Part shown: positions 1 to 7,368 of the stretch, piece after piece
Position numbering within the stretch: the first letter of the stretch is position 1
How the letters are laid out: each line of letters starts with the position of its first letter
Source: CAZCQP01 sp964500895
GTDB taxonomy: Bacteria > Bacillota > Clostridia > Lachnospirales > JAISER01
Assembly: GCA_964500895.1 (NCBI GenBank)
Contig: CAZCQP010000060.1
Location: 1 to 13,595 of the forward strand
Length of the DNA: 13,595 nt
Direction of reading: 5' to 3'
Notes under the pieces: model-generated
Database searches by the model: none
The model's input: only the letters and a program-made list of their open reading frames with translations
Told to the model about the DNA's origin: nothing
Position numbers and translations under genes: made by a program

Positions 1-800
1 CCCAGCTGTTCGTCAAAGGGCTTGAAAATGTCTGCATAATCTTCGGATGCAACCATCAGGGAGTTGTCGGCGCTTTCCCCTGCCCCTGTAAAGGCTCTAC
101 TGGAGGCAAACCCATGGCCAGGCCGGGCAAGCGCAGAACCGATGAGCTGCTGCTGTTTCTTTAAGAAGTCTATCAGCAGCTGGGTCACCAACGCTGCCCC
201 TTCTTTCACCGTTTCCGGCTCATCCATCATTTCCATAAACAAATCGGTGATGGGCACCAGATAGGACAACATGTTGATGGGGGACTGAATATCTGTAAAA
301 GACAGGGGAATTTTGCCCTTGGTCTTATCCAAAAAGTATTCAATCATTTCTAGCATGTGCCGCCCCGGCGGAGTGTTGGCAATAGGGGTTGCATCTGCTG
401 CCAGAAATTCTGCACAGCTGCCAAACTTGGGCTCCACCGATGGGGCTTGGCCGGGCAGCCACACATAATCCCCGCCAAAGCAAGCCGCAATGTAGCCAAT
501 GCCGTACCAAGGCTCTAAAAAGTTGGGAATGTCTGCTTCATAGGCCATGCTGGCTTGAAGGGCCCCCAGTTGCAGGGCCAAGGAATTTTTAATGTCCCGG
601 CAGCCATCGTAAAACACACCGTCTGCCCGAAAGCGGCGGTAAACCAGCAGCCCTTCTTCTGCCTGGGTAAAATCTTGGCACCGCTGGTACAGGCTTTCCT
701 CGTAGGCCGCATAGGCCTCAATGTCGAAGCGTTCTGGCGCCACCGGCTGGGTGTGTGTTGACTGTGAATCCCTGATATTTGTGTTAAATGACGTTGACAA
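1..800 (-). CDS. URO-D superfamily protein (uroporphyrinogen decarboxylase-like / MtaA-like), 3' end cut by window edge
   Basis: The last gene of the hexuronate operon starts 23 bp after the uxaA stop. Only the first 266 codons are visible; the C-terminus lies beyond position 1. I chose the TTG at 800-798 because AAGGAG lies 9 nt upstream; the in-frame TTG at 806 would sit only 3 nt from it. The protein opens with a polar N-terminus (MSTSFNTNIRDSQ). It then shows the URO-D superfamily core around residues 165-197 (PLSFTDIQSPINMLSYLV, followed by an M-M-D-E-P-E-T-V turn), and later GHGFASSRAFTGAG at 228-241. The RQAGR motif of true haem-pathway UroD is absent from the visible part, so it is unlikely to be a haem enzyme. 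The superfamily also holds corrinoid-linked methyltransferases (MtaA, CmuA), but no corrinoid protein is visible here. The family call is fairly firm. The substrate is unknown; its place in the operon suggests a role tied to uronate use. Confidence 0.72.
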   Translation of the reverse strand, partial: MSTSFNTNIRDSQSTHTQPVAPERFDIEAYAAYEESLYQRCQDFTQAEEGLLVYRRFRADGVFYDGCRDIKNSLALQLGALQASMAYEADIPNFLEPWYGIGYIAACFGGDYVWLPGQAPSVEPKFGSCAEFLAADATPIANTPPGRHMLEMIEYFLDKTKGKIPLSFTDIQSPINMLSYLVPITDLFMEMMDEPETVKEGAALVTQLLIDFLKKQQQLIGSALARPGHGFASSRAFTGAGESADNSLMVASEDYADIFKPFDEQL

Positions 801-823
801 CCACAATCTCTCCTTCAAGCGCC

Positions 824-2302
824 TTAAAGCACCACGCCGCTTTTGAATATGGAAATTTCACGGAAACCGTTTGCTTCTGCCTTTGTCTGTTTGCCGGAGG
901 CCACTTGAATGACGAAATCTAAGAGCTGTTTGCTCACCGCATCCAAGCTTTCGCCCTCTGCCACTGTTCCGGCGTTGAAATCAATCCAGCCACTTTTTTT
1001 GTGAAACAAGGGGCTGTTTGTGGCAATTTTTATGGTAGGGGCTGGCGCACCAAAGGGTGTTCCTCGCCCGGTTGTAAACAGAATGATGTGGGCACCCGCC
1101 GCCGTTAGCGCCGTGCAAGACACCAGGTCGTTCCCGGGGCCAGACAGCAAGGTAAGCCCGTTCTGGGTCACTGCTTCCCCGTAGTCAATCACATCGGCAA
1201 CGGTGGCCGTCCCCCCTTTTTGCACACAGCCGCAGCTTTTGTCCTCTAGGGTGGTAATGCCCCCTTCTTTGTTGCCGGGGCTGGGGTTTTCATACACCAC
1301 TTGCCCGTGGTCTACAAAATATTGTTTAAAAGCCCCCACCATGTGGGCCGCCTTGTTAAAAACTTCTTGGTTGATGCACCGGTTAAACAGCATGGCTTCT
1401 GCGCCAAACATTTCCGGCACTTCCGTTAATACCGTGCTGCCCCCCTGTGCAATGAGCATGTCTGAAAACCGCCCCACAGCAGGGTTGGCGGTAATGCCGC
1501 TTAGCCCATCAGAGCCGCCGCATTTCATGCCAATAACCAGTTTGGAAACTGGCAAAGGCTGGCGTTTGAAGCCCCCGGCATAGTCTGCAAGCTGTTGTAA
1601 CAGCTGTGCCCCTTGGGCGTATTCGTCCTCCACATCCTGGCAAGACAAAAACTTCACCCGCTCATCATCCCATGTGCCCAGTTCTTCTTTAAACTGGGAC
1701 ATGGTGCAGTTTTCGCACCCAAGGCCAAGCACCAGCACGCCCCCGGCGTTGGGGTGGCGGGCAAGGGCAGCCAAAAGCTTTCTAGTGCGGGCGTGGTCTT
1801 CCCCCATTTGGGAGCAACCAAAGGGGTGAGGAAAGCTGTAAAGCCCTTCCACACTCACACTGTCGGTAACCAGATGTTGGTTGTCTGCAACCAGCTTGGA
1901 AGCCACGGAATTGACGCAACCCACGGTGGGAATAATCCAAATCTCGTTGCGCACAGCTGCCCGGCCATCTGGCCGCAAAAAGCCCTCAAATGTGGCTGCC
2001 GGAACAGGGGCAAGGGGGCTTAACACCGGTTCATACACATACGCTGCATCTTCAGACAAACCAGTATGTACATTGTGGGTGTGTACCCATTCCCCAGGGG
2101 CAATGGTTTGAGATGCTATGCCAATGGGGTAACCGTATTTCACTACTTTTTCCCCTTGTGCAATGGGGGCAAGGGCAATTTTATGCCCACGGGCCACAGC
2201 CTGGGCAGCGGTTACACCGCCTATGCCCAGGTTGTCTCCAATTTCTATATCATTTAACGCCACCGCCACGTTGTCTGCGGGGGATATTTGAATAAGCTTC
2301 AT
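824..2302 (-). CDS. uxaA: Altronate dehydratase UxaA
   Basis: This enzyme dehydrates D-altronate to 2-keto-3-deoxy-D-gluconate, the third step of galacturonate catabolism, in the cytoplasm. The product is 492 aa, the usual length of the fused form. Residues 1-90 form the SAF-type N-terminal domain with the HTHN motif at 74-77. The rest is the UxaA/GarD dehydratase domain, with IPTVGCVN (124-131), PHPFGCSQ (158-165), LGLGCENC (192-199), MKCGGSDG (259-266), DKSCGC (354-359) and TGRGTPFGAP (411-420). The conserved cysteines fit an iron-dependent dehydratase. The ATG at 2302 begins MKLIQISPAD, is preceded by GAGG at 8 nt, and overlaps the uxaB stop as ATGA (4 bp), so the two genes are probably translationally coupled. 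The reading frame stays open upstream to 2491, but that extension is basic, low-quality sequence inside uxaB and was excluded. Confidence 0.95.
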   Translation of the reverse strand: MKLIQISPADNVAVALNDIEIGDNLGIGGVTAAQAVARGHKIALAPIAQGEKVVKYGYPIGIASQTIAPGEWVHTHNVHTGLSEDAAYVYEPVLSPLAPVPAATFEGFLRPDGRAAVRNEIWIIPTVGCVNSVASKLVADNQHLVTDSVSVEGLYSFPHPFGCSQMGEDHARTRKLLAALARHPNAGGVLVLGLGCENCTMSQFKEELGTWDDERVKFLSCQDVEDEYAQGAQLLQQLADYAGGFKRQPLPVSKLVIGMKCGGSDGLSGITANPAVGRFSDMLIAQGGSTVLTEVPEMFGAEAMLFNRCINQEVFNKAAHMVGAFKQYFVDHGQVVYENPSPGNKEGGITTLEDKSCGCVQKGGTATVADVIDYGEAVTQNGLTLLSGPGNDLVSCTALTAAGAHIILFTTGRGTPFGAPAPTIKIATNSPLFHKKSGWIDFNAGTVAEGESLDAVSKQLLDFVIQVASGKQTKAEANGFREISIFKSGVVL

Positions 2303-3753
2303 AGCAAAGACCTCATCACTTCGTAAATGCCTTCGGCTTCCATGCGTTCTATATAGGCGGTCACTTCCCCGGCAAAACCTGGGATGGCCGTTAAATCTTC
2401 GCCCCACATTTGGGTGTTTTGGCACAGGGCGGTTACAGCCTCTTGCACCGTTTTCCCTTGAAGACTTTTTTCGTAAAAGGCAAGCACCCAATCATCGTCC
2501 TGCACAGCGTAATCCCTGCTGCTTTTCTTCATGTAAAAGGCCATGTAGGCCGCAAAGCTAAAGGTGATGCAAGGGGGCAACGTGCCTTTTTGCTGCACAA
2601 AGTCTTTTAAAGTTGGCAGCACCCGTGCCCGCCATTTGCTTGTGGAATTAAGGGCAATGGATAACAGGGCATGGTCTATGAAAGGGTTTTTAAACCGTTC
2701 GGAAACGGAATGTGCAAAGTCCTCCAGTTCTTGGCGGGGCAGGGTAAGGGTGGGGATAATTTCATCATGGATGGTTTTTTCCATATACCCGGCAATCACC
2801 GGGTCGTCCATGCAGTCCCGCACAATGTCTTGCCCGGCCAGATACGCCGCCAGAACCATGGTGGTGTGTGCGCCATTTAAAATGCGCACTTTCCGTTGCT
2901 TATAAGGCTTGTGGTTGTTTGTCACCAGCACGGGCAACCCGGCTTTTTCCGCAGGAAACTCCGCTTTAATGCTTTCTGGCCCTTCAATTACCCAAAAGCC
3001 AAAGCATTCGGCGGTATTTAACAAGTTGTCTGTATAGCCGTTTTCGGCGTTTAGGGCATCCGCTTCCCCTTTGGGGTAACCAGTTACAATGCGGTCCACC
3101 AAGGTAGAGCAGAAAACCACTTCCTTGTCCACCCAAGCGGCAAAATCGTCACTAAGCTTCCAGTTGGCAATGTGACGTTTCACACATTTTTCAAGTTCTG
3201 CCCCGTTGTTGTCTATCAATTCGCAAGATAACACAATAAAACCTGTGCCCGCTGCGCCCTTAAAGCAGGTAAACCGTTCATATAGAAACCGGGTAAGCTT
3301 TGCTGGAAAGCTGGCCGGTGGTGCATCATCAAAGACGCTGTTGGCATCGTAAACAATGCCCGCCTCTGTGGTGTTGCTGGCGATAAAGCGCAAATCTGGG
3401 TTTTTGGCGCATTCCAGTAGTGCAGCATAATCTTCATACGGGTTAATGCACCGGGAAACACTGGAAATAACACGCTTTTGGTTCACCCGCTGGCCGTTTT
3501 CAAAGCCCCGCAAATACAGGGTGTACAGCCCCTGCTGGTTGTTAATCATATCTGAAAGCCCGTTGGAAATGGGCTGGCACAACACGGCCTTGCCATTAAA
3601 CCCGGCTTTTTCGTTCATTACATCTACAAAATAGTCCACAAAGGCCCGCAGGAAGTTGCCTTCCCCAAATTGCAGAATGCGTTCCGGGGCGTTTTCCAGA
3701 ATAAAGCCATCATAGCCGGTTTGTTTCAGTGTCTCATAGTTTAAAACGTTCAT
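2299..3753 (-). CDS. uxaB: Tagaturonate reductase UxaB (altronate oxidoreductase)
   Basis: This NAD(H)-dependent enzyme reduces D-tagaturonate to D-altronate, the second step of galacturonate catabolism. The 484-aa length is typical of the polyol (mannitol) dehydrogenase long-chain family. The nucleotide-binding start reads RILQFGEGNFLRAFVDYF (25-42). SNTTEAGI (126-133), CELIDNNG (177-184) and FCSTLVDRIVTGYP (214-227) are close to E. coli UxaB from memory. The catalytic set of this family (Lys-x4-Asn-x2-His) is visible in KVRILNGAH as K288, N293 and H296. Tagaturonate reductase is favoured over fructuronate reductase (UxuB) because of these UxaB-like blocks and the adjacent uxaA. The ATG at 3753 has AGGGG upstream. 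The gene is separated from uxaC by a 163-bp foldback element, so its translation start lies just downstream of a potential long hairpin in the mRNA. Confidence 0.93.
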   Translation of the reverse strand: MNVLNYETLKQTGYDGFILENAPERILQFGEGNFLRAFVDYFVDVMNEKAGFNGKAVLCQPISNGLSDMINNQQGLYTLYLRGFENGQRVNQKRVISSVSRCINPYEDYAALLECAKNPDLRFIASNTTEAGIVYDANSVFDDAPPASFPAKLTRFLYERFTCFKGAAGTGFIVLSCELIDNNGAELEKCVKRHIANWKLSDDFAAWVDKEVVFCSTLVDRIVTGYPKGEADALNAENGYTDNLLNTAECFGFWVIEGPESIKAEFPAEKAGLPVLVTNNHKPYKQRKVRILNGAHTTMVLAAYLAGQDIVRDCMDDPVIAGYMEKTIHDEIIPTLTLPRQELEDFAHSVSERFKNPFIDHALLSIALNSTSKWRARVLPTLKDFVQQKGTLPPCITFSFAAYMAFYMKKSSRDYAVQDDDWVLAFYEKSLQGKTVQEAVTALCQNTQMWGEDLTAIPGFAGEVTAYIERMEAEGIYEVMRSLL

Positions 3754-3770
3754 TGGTTCATCCCCTACCT

Positions 3771-3933
3771 AGAGCCTATCCTTAATTAAATACGAAGCCA
3801 GTTTTCGAGGATTTTCAGTCGATTAGCGAAGGCTGCGCGACGGCATAATAGGCGATTATGTCTAGCGCTGCCGACAAAGAAGCGGCTGAAAATACCAAAA
3901 AGTGGCGAGATTTTTGATTTACGGATAGGCTCT
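3771..3933. repeat. 163-bp symmetric foldback (MITE-like) element between uxaC and uxaB
   Basis: The ends are an 11-bp perfect inverted repeat, AGAGCCTATCC (3771-3781) and its complement (3923-3933). The whole element is symmetric: two 79-nt arms around a 5-nt centre (3850-3854). Further complementary blocks lie at mirror positions: ATTTTCAG (3811-3818) with CTGAAAAT (3886-3893), a GGC-n-GCGC block in each arm, and CATAAT (3844-3849) with ATTATG (3855-3860) flanking the centre. No protein is encoded. No clear target-site duplication is seen (left flank CCT, right flank TAT). This layout suits a miniature inverted-repeat element or other palindromic repeat. As RNA it could fold into a long imperfect hairpin between two operon genes and affect stability or read-through. 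Family and copy number cannot be judged from one copy. Confidence 0.75.
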
Positions 3934-5348
3934 TATATGTCAAATCCAAAGAAGTGGACGGTGTTGTTATAGCAAATGTCTTGCACAATGCCGCCCAGGG
4001 TGTTAAAGTCCGCAAACACTTCCCCGTTTTCCACCCACTTGCCGATCAAGTTACATAAGATGCGGCGGAAGTATTCGTGGCGGGTGTAGCTTAAAAAGGA
4101 ACGGCTGTCGGTGAGCATTCCAATAAAGTTGCCAAGGGTGCCCAAGTTGGCCAAGTCCGTCATTTGTTTTTCCATGCCCACCTTATGGTCGTTAAACCAC
4201 CAAGCGGAACCGTGTTGAATACGGGAAGGCACGGGGCTGTCTGTTTGGAAGCAACCGGCCAGGGTGGCAATGATGTCGTTATCGTAAGGGTTTAAGCTAT
4301 AGAGCACCATTTTAGGCAGAATGCCCTGTACTTCAAAGGCATTTAACATTTTAGCCAGTTTGTCTGCATCCCGGCTGTTGCCCATGCAGTCAAAGCCCGT
4401 GTCTGGGCCAAGCTTGGCCAGCATTTTTTCGGATTGGCTCCGCAAGCAGCCAAAATGAATTTGCATCACCCAGTCGTGCTTGGTGTATTCCCTGGCTAAA
4501 AATGTTAACACCGCAGTTTTGAAGGCATCTGCTTGGGCTTCTGTCACAATGCCCCCGGAAAGCACACAGGTCAGCATATCATCCAGTTCTTTTTCATCGG
4601 CTTGGGCATAACAGCAGTAGTCCAAAGCGTGGTCTGATGCTTTGCAGCCCATTGCGTTAAAATATGTAATGCGGGCACACAGCGCTCTTTCCAGCTGGGC
4701 AAAGGTTTTAATTTCCATGCCCGCCGCTTTTTCCAGCTTGCCCATGTATTCCGCAAAACCAGGCTTGTTAATGTTAAAGGCTTTATCCGGGCGAAAAGCA
4801 GGCAGCACCTTCACTTTGCAAGTGGGGTCGGCTGCAATGCGCTTGTGGTCTGCCAAATCATCAATGGGGTCGTCGGTGGTACAAATGAGCTTTACGTTGG
4901 ACTGCTCAATCAGCCCCCGCACGCTCATTGCCGGGGCTTTTAGTTTGGCGTTGCAAGCTTCGTACACTTCTTTGGCTGTTTCAGCGGTCAGCTGGGTTTC
5001 AATGCCAAAATAACGTTTCAGTTCCAAGTAGCTCCAATGGTACAAAGGGTTGCCAATGGCTCTGGGCATGGTTTTGGCCCATGCTTCAAAGGTGCGGTAC
5101 GGGTCTGTATCTTTGGCTCCTGTTATGCTGGCTTCGTCAATGCCGTTGCAGCGCATGGCACGCCATTTGTAATGGTCGCCCCCAAGCCAAAGGTCTGTAA
5201 TGTTTGCGTAGCGTTTGTCGTCTGCAATGTCTGCGGGGTTAATGTGGCAATGGTAGTCTATAATGGGCATTTTTTCAGCATAGTCGTGGTAAAGCCGTTT
5301 TGCAGCATCCGATTCCAGCAAAAAATCCTCGTCCATAAATTTTTTCAT
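3933..5348 (-). CDS. uxaC: Uronate isomerase (glucuronate/galacturonate isomerase) UxaC
   Basis: This enzyme isomerises D-galacturonate to D-tagaturonate, and D-glucuronate to D-fructuronate, opening the pathway in the cytoplasm. The 471-aa length matches the UxaC family of the amidohydrolase superfamily. Visible signatures are the metal-site start IDYHCHINP (residues 30-38, H33 and H35), CTTDDP (156-161), AFRPDK (184-189), the later QIHFGC and HGSAWWFND blocks, and a C-terminal GGIVQDICYNN. The ATG at 5348 (MKKFMDEDFL) has AAGGAG 8 nt upstream, which decides it over the second Met. It lies 15 bp after the dctM stop, so the two genes are cotranscribed. The TAA stop (3935-3933) sits on the junction with the foldback element, so the last codons or stop may have been reshaped by the insertion, although the protein end looks normal. 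No UxuA or UxuB is visible, so the galacturonate branch is favoured. Confidence 0.95.
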   Translation of the reverse strand: MKKFMDEDFLLESDAAKRLYHDYAEKMPIIDYHCHINPADIADDKRYANITDLWLGGDHYKWRAMRCNGIDEASITGAKDTDPYRTFEAWAKTMPRAIGNPLYHWSYLELKRYFGIETQLTAETAKEVYEACNAKLKAPAMSVRGLIEQSNVKLICTTDDPIDDLADHKRIAADPTCKVKVLPAFRPDKAFNINKPGFAEYMGKLEKAAGMEIKTFAQLERALCARITYFNAMGCKASDHALDYCCYAQADEKELDDMLTCVLSGGIVTEAQADAFKTAVLTFLAREYTKHDWVMQIHFGCLRSQSEKMLAKLGPDTGFDCMGNSRDADKLAKMLNAFEVQGILPKMVLYSLNPYDNDIIATLAGCFQTDSPVPSRIQHGSAWWFNDHKVGMEKQMTDLANLGTLGNFIGMLTDSRSFLSYTRHEYFRRILCNLIGKWVENGEVFADFNTLGGIVQDICYNNTVHFFGFDI

Positions 5349-5363
5349 ACGATGTTCTCCTTG

Positions 5364-6671
5364 TTAGCCGCCTATCACAGGCATCATCAAATTGGGCAGG
5401 TACATCACAAGCCCGGGGCAGAAGGTAATGATAAGCAGTGTAATCACCATAACGGCATAAAACGGAAGCAATGTTTTTACAAGCCGCTCAATACGCACCC
5501 CAGAAACCGCAGAGCCCACAAACAGTGTGCCGCCCACGGGTGGGGTTATCAGGCCGATGCCTAAGTTCAGAATCATAATCACCCCAAAGTGCACTGGGTC
5601 TATGCCAATGGAAGTGGCAATAGGCAGGAAGATGGGGGTGGCCACCAAAATAATGGCGGACATGTCCATAATGGTGCCCAACAGCAACAGAATGACGTTA
5701 AGGATAAGCATAATTAAAATTGGGTTGTCTGTAACGCCCAGAATGGCAGAAGCAATCATTTCAGGCATTTTAAGGTATGTAAGCAGCCAGCCAAAAACCG
5801 TAGAGGTAGAAATAAGAATAAGCACAATGGCCAGGGTGTTCAAAGAACGTTCCATTACCTGCCAAAGGTCCCGCACACGAATTTTGCGGTAGATGAAAAA
5901 GCTAACCAACATGGCCCACACCACCGCAATGGCGGCAGATTCTGTGGCGGTAAACTTACCGGAAACCACACCCAAAACCACAATGACAACAGTGAGTAAG
6001 CCCCAGATAGAGTCTGCAATGGTTTTAATCACGTTTTTAATATGAAAGGGTGCGCCTTTGGGGTAGTTGCGTTTCACAGCCATCAGGTAGGAATAGACCA
6101 TTAGGGCAAGCCCCAGGAAGATGCCTGGAATGATACCCGCCAGGAAAAGCCGCCCCACAGAAACGGTACCGGCCACCATGGCAAACATCACCATATTGTG
6201 GGAAGGGGGAATTAACAGCCCCTGCACCGAAGAGCACATGGTGACGTTGGTGGCAAACTCCTCGTCATAGCCTTGGTCACGCATCATGGGAATGAGGATG
6301 GTGCCCAAGGAAGCGGTGTCCGCCGTAGAAGAACCGGAAATGCCCCCAAAAAACATGGATGCCACAATGTTTACCATGGCCAAACCGCCCCGCATCCAGC
6401 CAATCAAGGCATTGGACAAGTTAATCAAACGGTCGGAGATGCCCCCGGCACCCATCAGTTCCCCTGCAATGATAAAGAAAGGAACAGCCATCAAGCTGAA
6501 TACGTTTACCCCCTTCACCATCAGCTGGGCAATTTGCATCAGCGGCAAGTCCAGGTACATGGTGGTTAAAATGCTGGAAATGCCAATGGCAAAAGCAATG
6601 GGGAAGCGCAGGATAATCATGCCAAAAAATGAGGAAACAAGCAGTATAACAGCAATTGCGTTGGTATCCAT
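5364..6671 (-). CDS. dctM: TRAP transporter large membrane subunit DctM
   Basis: This is the 435-aa transport subunit of a tripartite ATP-independent periplasmic (TRAP) transporter, driving sodium- or proton-coupled uptake. It is almost wholly hydrophobic with about a dozen membrane segments. Family motifs are AVPFFIIAGELMGAGGISDR (62-81), FFGGISGSSTADTASLGT (107-124), LLIPPSHNMV (152-161) and the C-terminal counterpart GLITPPVGGTLFVGSAVSGV. Its start shares one base with the dctQ stop (TGATG at 6673-6669), and GGAGGGG lies 8 nt upstream inside dctQ, a typical coupled DctQ-DctM pair. It is followed after 15 bp by uxaC. The substrate is inferred from the operon to be a hexuronate, most likely galacturonate; sequence alone does not show specificity. 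Confidence 0.94.
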   Translation of the reverse strand: MDTNAIAVILLVSSFFGMIILRFPIAFAIGISSILTTMYLDLPLMQIAQLMVKGVNVFSLMAVPFFIIAGELMGAGGISDRLINLSNALIGWMRGGLAMVNIVASMFFGGISGSSTADTASLGTILIPMMRDQGYDEEFATNVTMCSSVQGLLIPPSHNMVMFAMVAGTVSVGRLFLAGIIPGIFLGLALMVYSYLMAVKRNYPKGAPFHIKNVIKTIADSIWGLLTVVIVVLGVVSGKFTATESAAIAVVWAMLVSFFIYRKIRVRDLWQVMERSLNTLAIVLILISTSTVFGWLLTYLKMPEMIASAILGVTDNPILIMLILNVILLLLGTIMDMSAIILVATPIFLPIATSIGIDPVHFGVIMILNLGIGLITPPVGGTLFVGSAVSGVRIERLVKTLLPFYAVMVITLLIITFCPGLVMYLPNLMMPVIGG

Positions 6672-7192
6672 CAGTGTTTCCCCTCCATATTCTCACCGTC
6701 GGCTAGCACCGTTAGGTTGCGCCGGCGGTTTATAAAATTTAATAATCTTTCAACTTCCATCAGGCACAGGGCTACGCCGGCAATGGGCACCGACAAATAT
6801 AGCCACATAGATTTAATGCCTACCCCTGTAATGACGTTTTTGCCTGCCAGCATGGAAAATTGCCATCCGTACACCACCATAAAAATGGAAAATGCAAAAA
6901 TGCAAACATTTGCAAGGCCACGCAGCACATCCACCACTTTTGGGGGTACAATGAAATCAATGATGGTCATGCGAATGTGGGTGTCTTTGCGAATGGCCAG
7001 TGCTGCCGAAATCATAGACATATACACCATGCACATGAGCACCACTGGTTCCCCCCAGGCCAAGGTGTCCTTTATAAAGTACCGGTTAATGACCACATAG
7101 GTGGTGATGCCAACCATGGCAAGGAAAAACAGCTTGCATATGCTCATAAATAAAAAGTACACCATATCAAAAAACTTTGTAACATTTTCCAT
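6671..7192 (-). CDS. dctQ: TRAP transporter small membrane subunit DctQ
   Basis: A 173-aa protein with four predicted membrane helices, roughly at residues 14-38, 46-66, 89-112 and 127-148. This is the standard layout of the DctQ subunit, which pairs with DctM in the membrane. The family block WGEPVVLMCMVYMSMISAA (46-64), followed by AIRKDTHIRM (66-75), is clear. I chose the ATG at 7192 (MENVTKFFDM) because AGGGAGG lies 6 nt upstream. The frame stays open to 7246, but that longer start would run through the hairpin at 7218-7253 and lacks a ribosome site. The C-terminal tail is charged and cytoplasmic. The gene is separated from dctP by a hairpin and an assembly gap. Confidence 0.9.
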   Translation of the reverse strand: MENVTKFFDMVYFLFMSICKLFFLAMVGITTYVVINRYFIKDTLAWGEPVVLMCMVYMSMISAALAIRKDTHIRMTIIDFIVPPKVVDVLRGLANVCIFAFSIFMVVYGWQFSMLAGKNVITGVGIKSMWLYLSVPIAGVALCLMEVERLLNFINRRRNLTVLADGENMEGKH

Positions 7193-7217
7193 AACAAACC
7201 TCCCTCCCGTATTTTGC

Positions 7218-7253
7218 ATAAGGGTTGCTTCCAAAACGGAAAGCAACCCTTAT
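7218..7253 (-). other. Strong stem-loop between dctP and dctQ
   Basis: Left arm ATAAGGGTTGCTTCC (7218-7232) pairs with right arm GGAAAGCAACCCTTAT (7238-7253) around a 5-nt loop, with one bulged base. In the direction of the operon it lies after dctP and 26 nt before the dctQ start. No T-run follows on either strand, so it does not look like a plain intrinsic terminator. A stable intercistronic hairpin after the binding-protein gene would suit mRNA end protection, keeping more DctP than membrane subunits. That role is inference. Confidence 0.7.
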
Positions 7254-7266
7254 CTTGTTGGCTAAA

Positions 7267-7366
7267 NNNNNNNNNNNNNNNNNNNNNNNNNNNNNNNNNN
7301 NNNNNNNNNNNNNNNNNNNNNNNNNNNNNNNNNNNNNNNNNNNNNNNNNNNNNNNNNNNNNNNNNN
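7267..7366. other. Assembly gap (100 N)
   Basis: Exactly 100 consecutive N fill the dctP-dctQ intergenic region, the conventional length for a gap of unknown size. The gap begins 13 nt from the strong hairpin and ends 2 bp before the dctP stop. The true sequence may be longer or shorter and could hold a repeat or another small gene. Confidence 0.97.
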
Positions 7367-7368
7367 AA

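Noticed and set aside
1..800. Haem-pathway uroporphyrinogen decarboxylase (hemE)
   Set aside because: The RQAGR signature is absent from the visible N-terminal part and the context is sugar-acid catabolism, so only the superfamily is assigned.
2303..2491. Longer start of uxaA adding 63 residues
   Set aside because: The extension lies inside the uxaB coding region, is Arg/Gly/His-rich with no family similarity, and the ATG at 2302 has a ribosome site and the ATGA overlap.
3815..4015. 66-codon minus-strand reading frame over the uxaC end and the foldback element
   Set aside because: It is out of frame with uxaC, runs through the non-coding repeat and has no ribosome site.
5037..5564. 175-codon plus-strand reading frame
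   Set aside because: It is antisense to the 5' end of uxaC and the 3' end of dctM, both strongly supported; its composition is that of a shadow frame.
7218..7253. Rho-independent terminator after dctP
   Set aside because: The stem is strong, but no T-run follows on either strand, and the same operon continues into dctQM.
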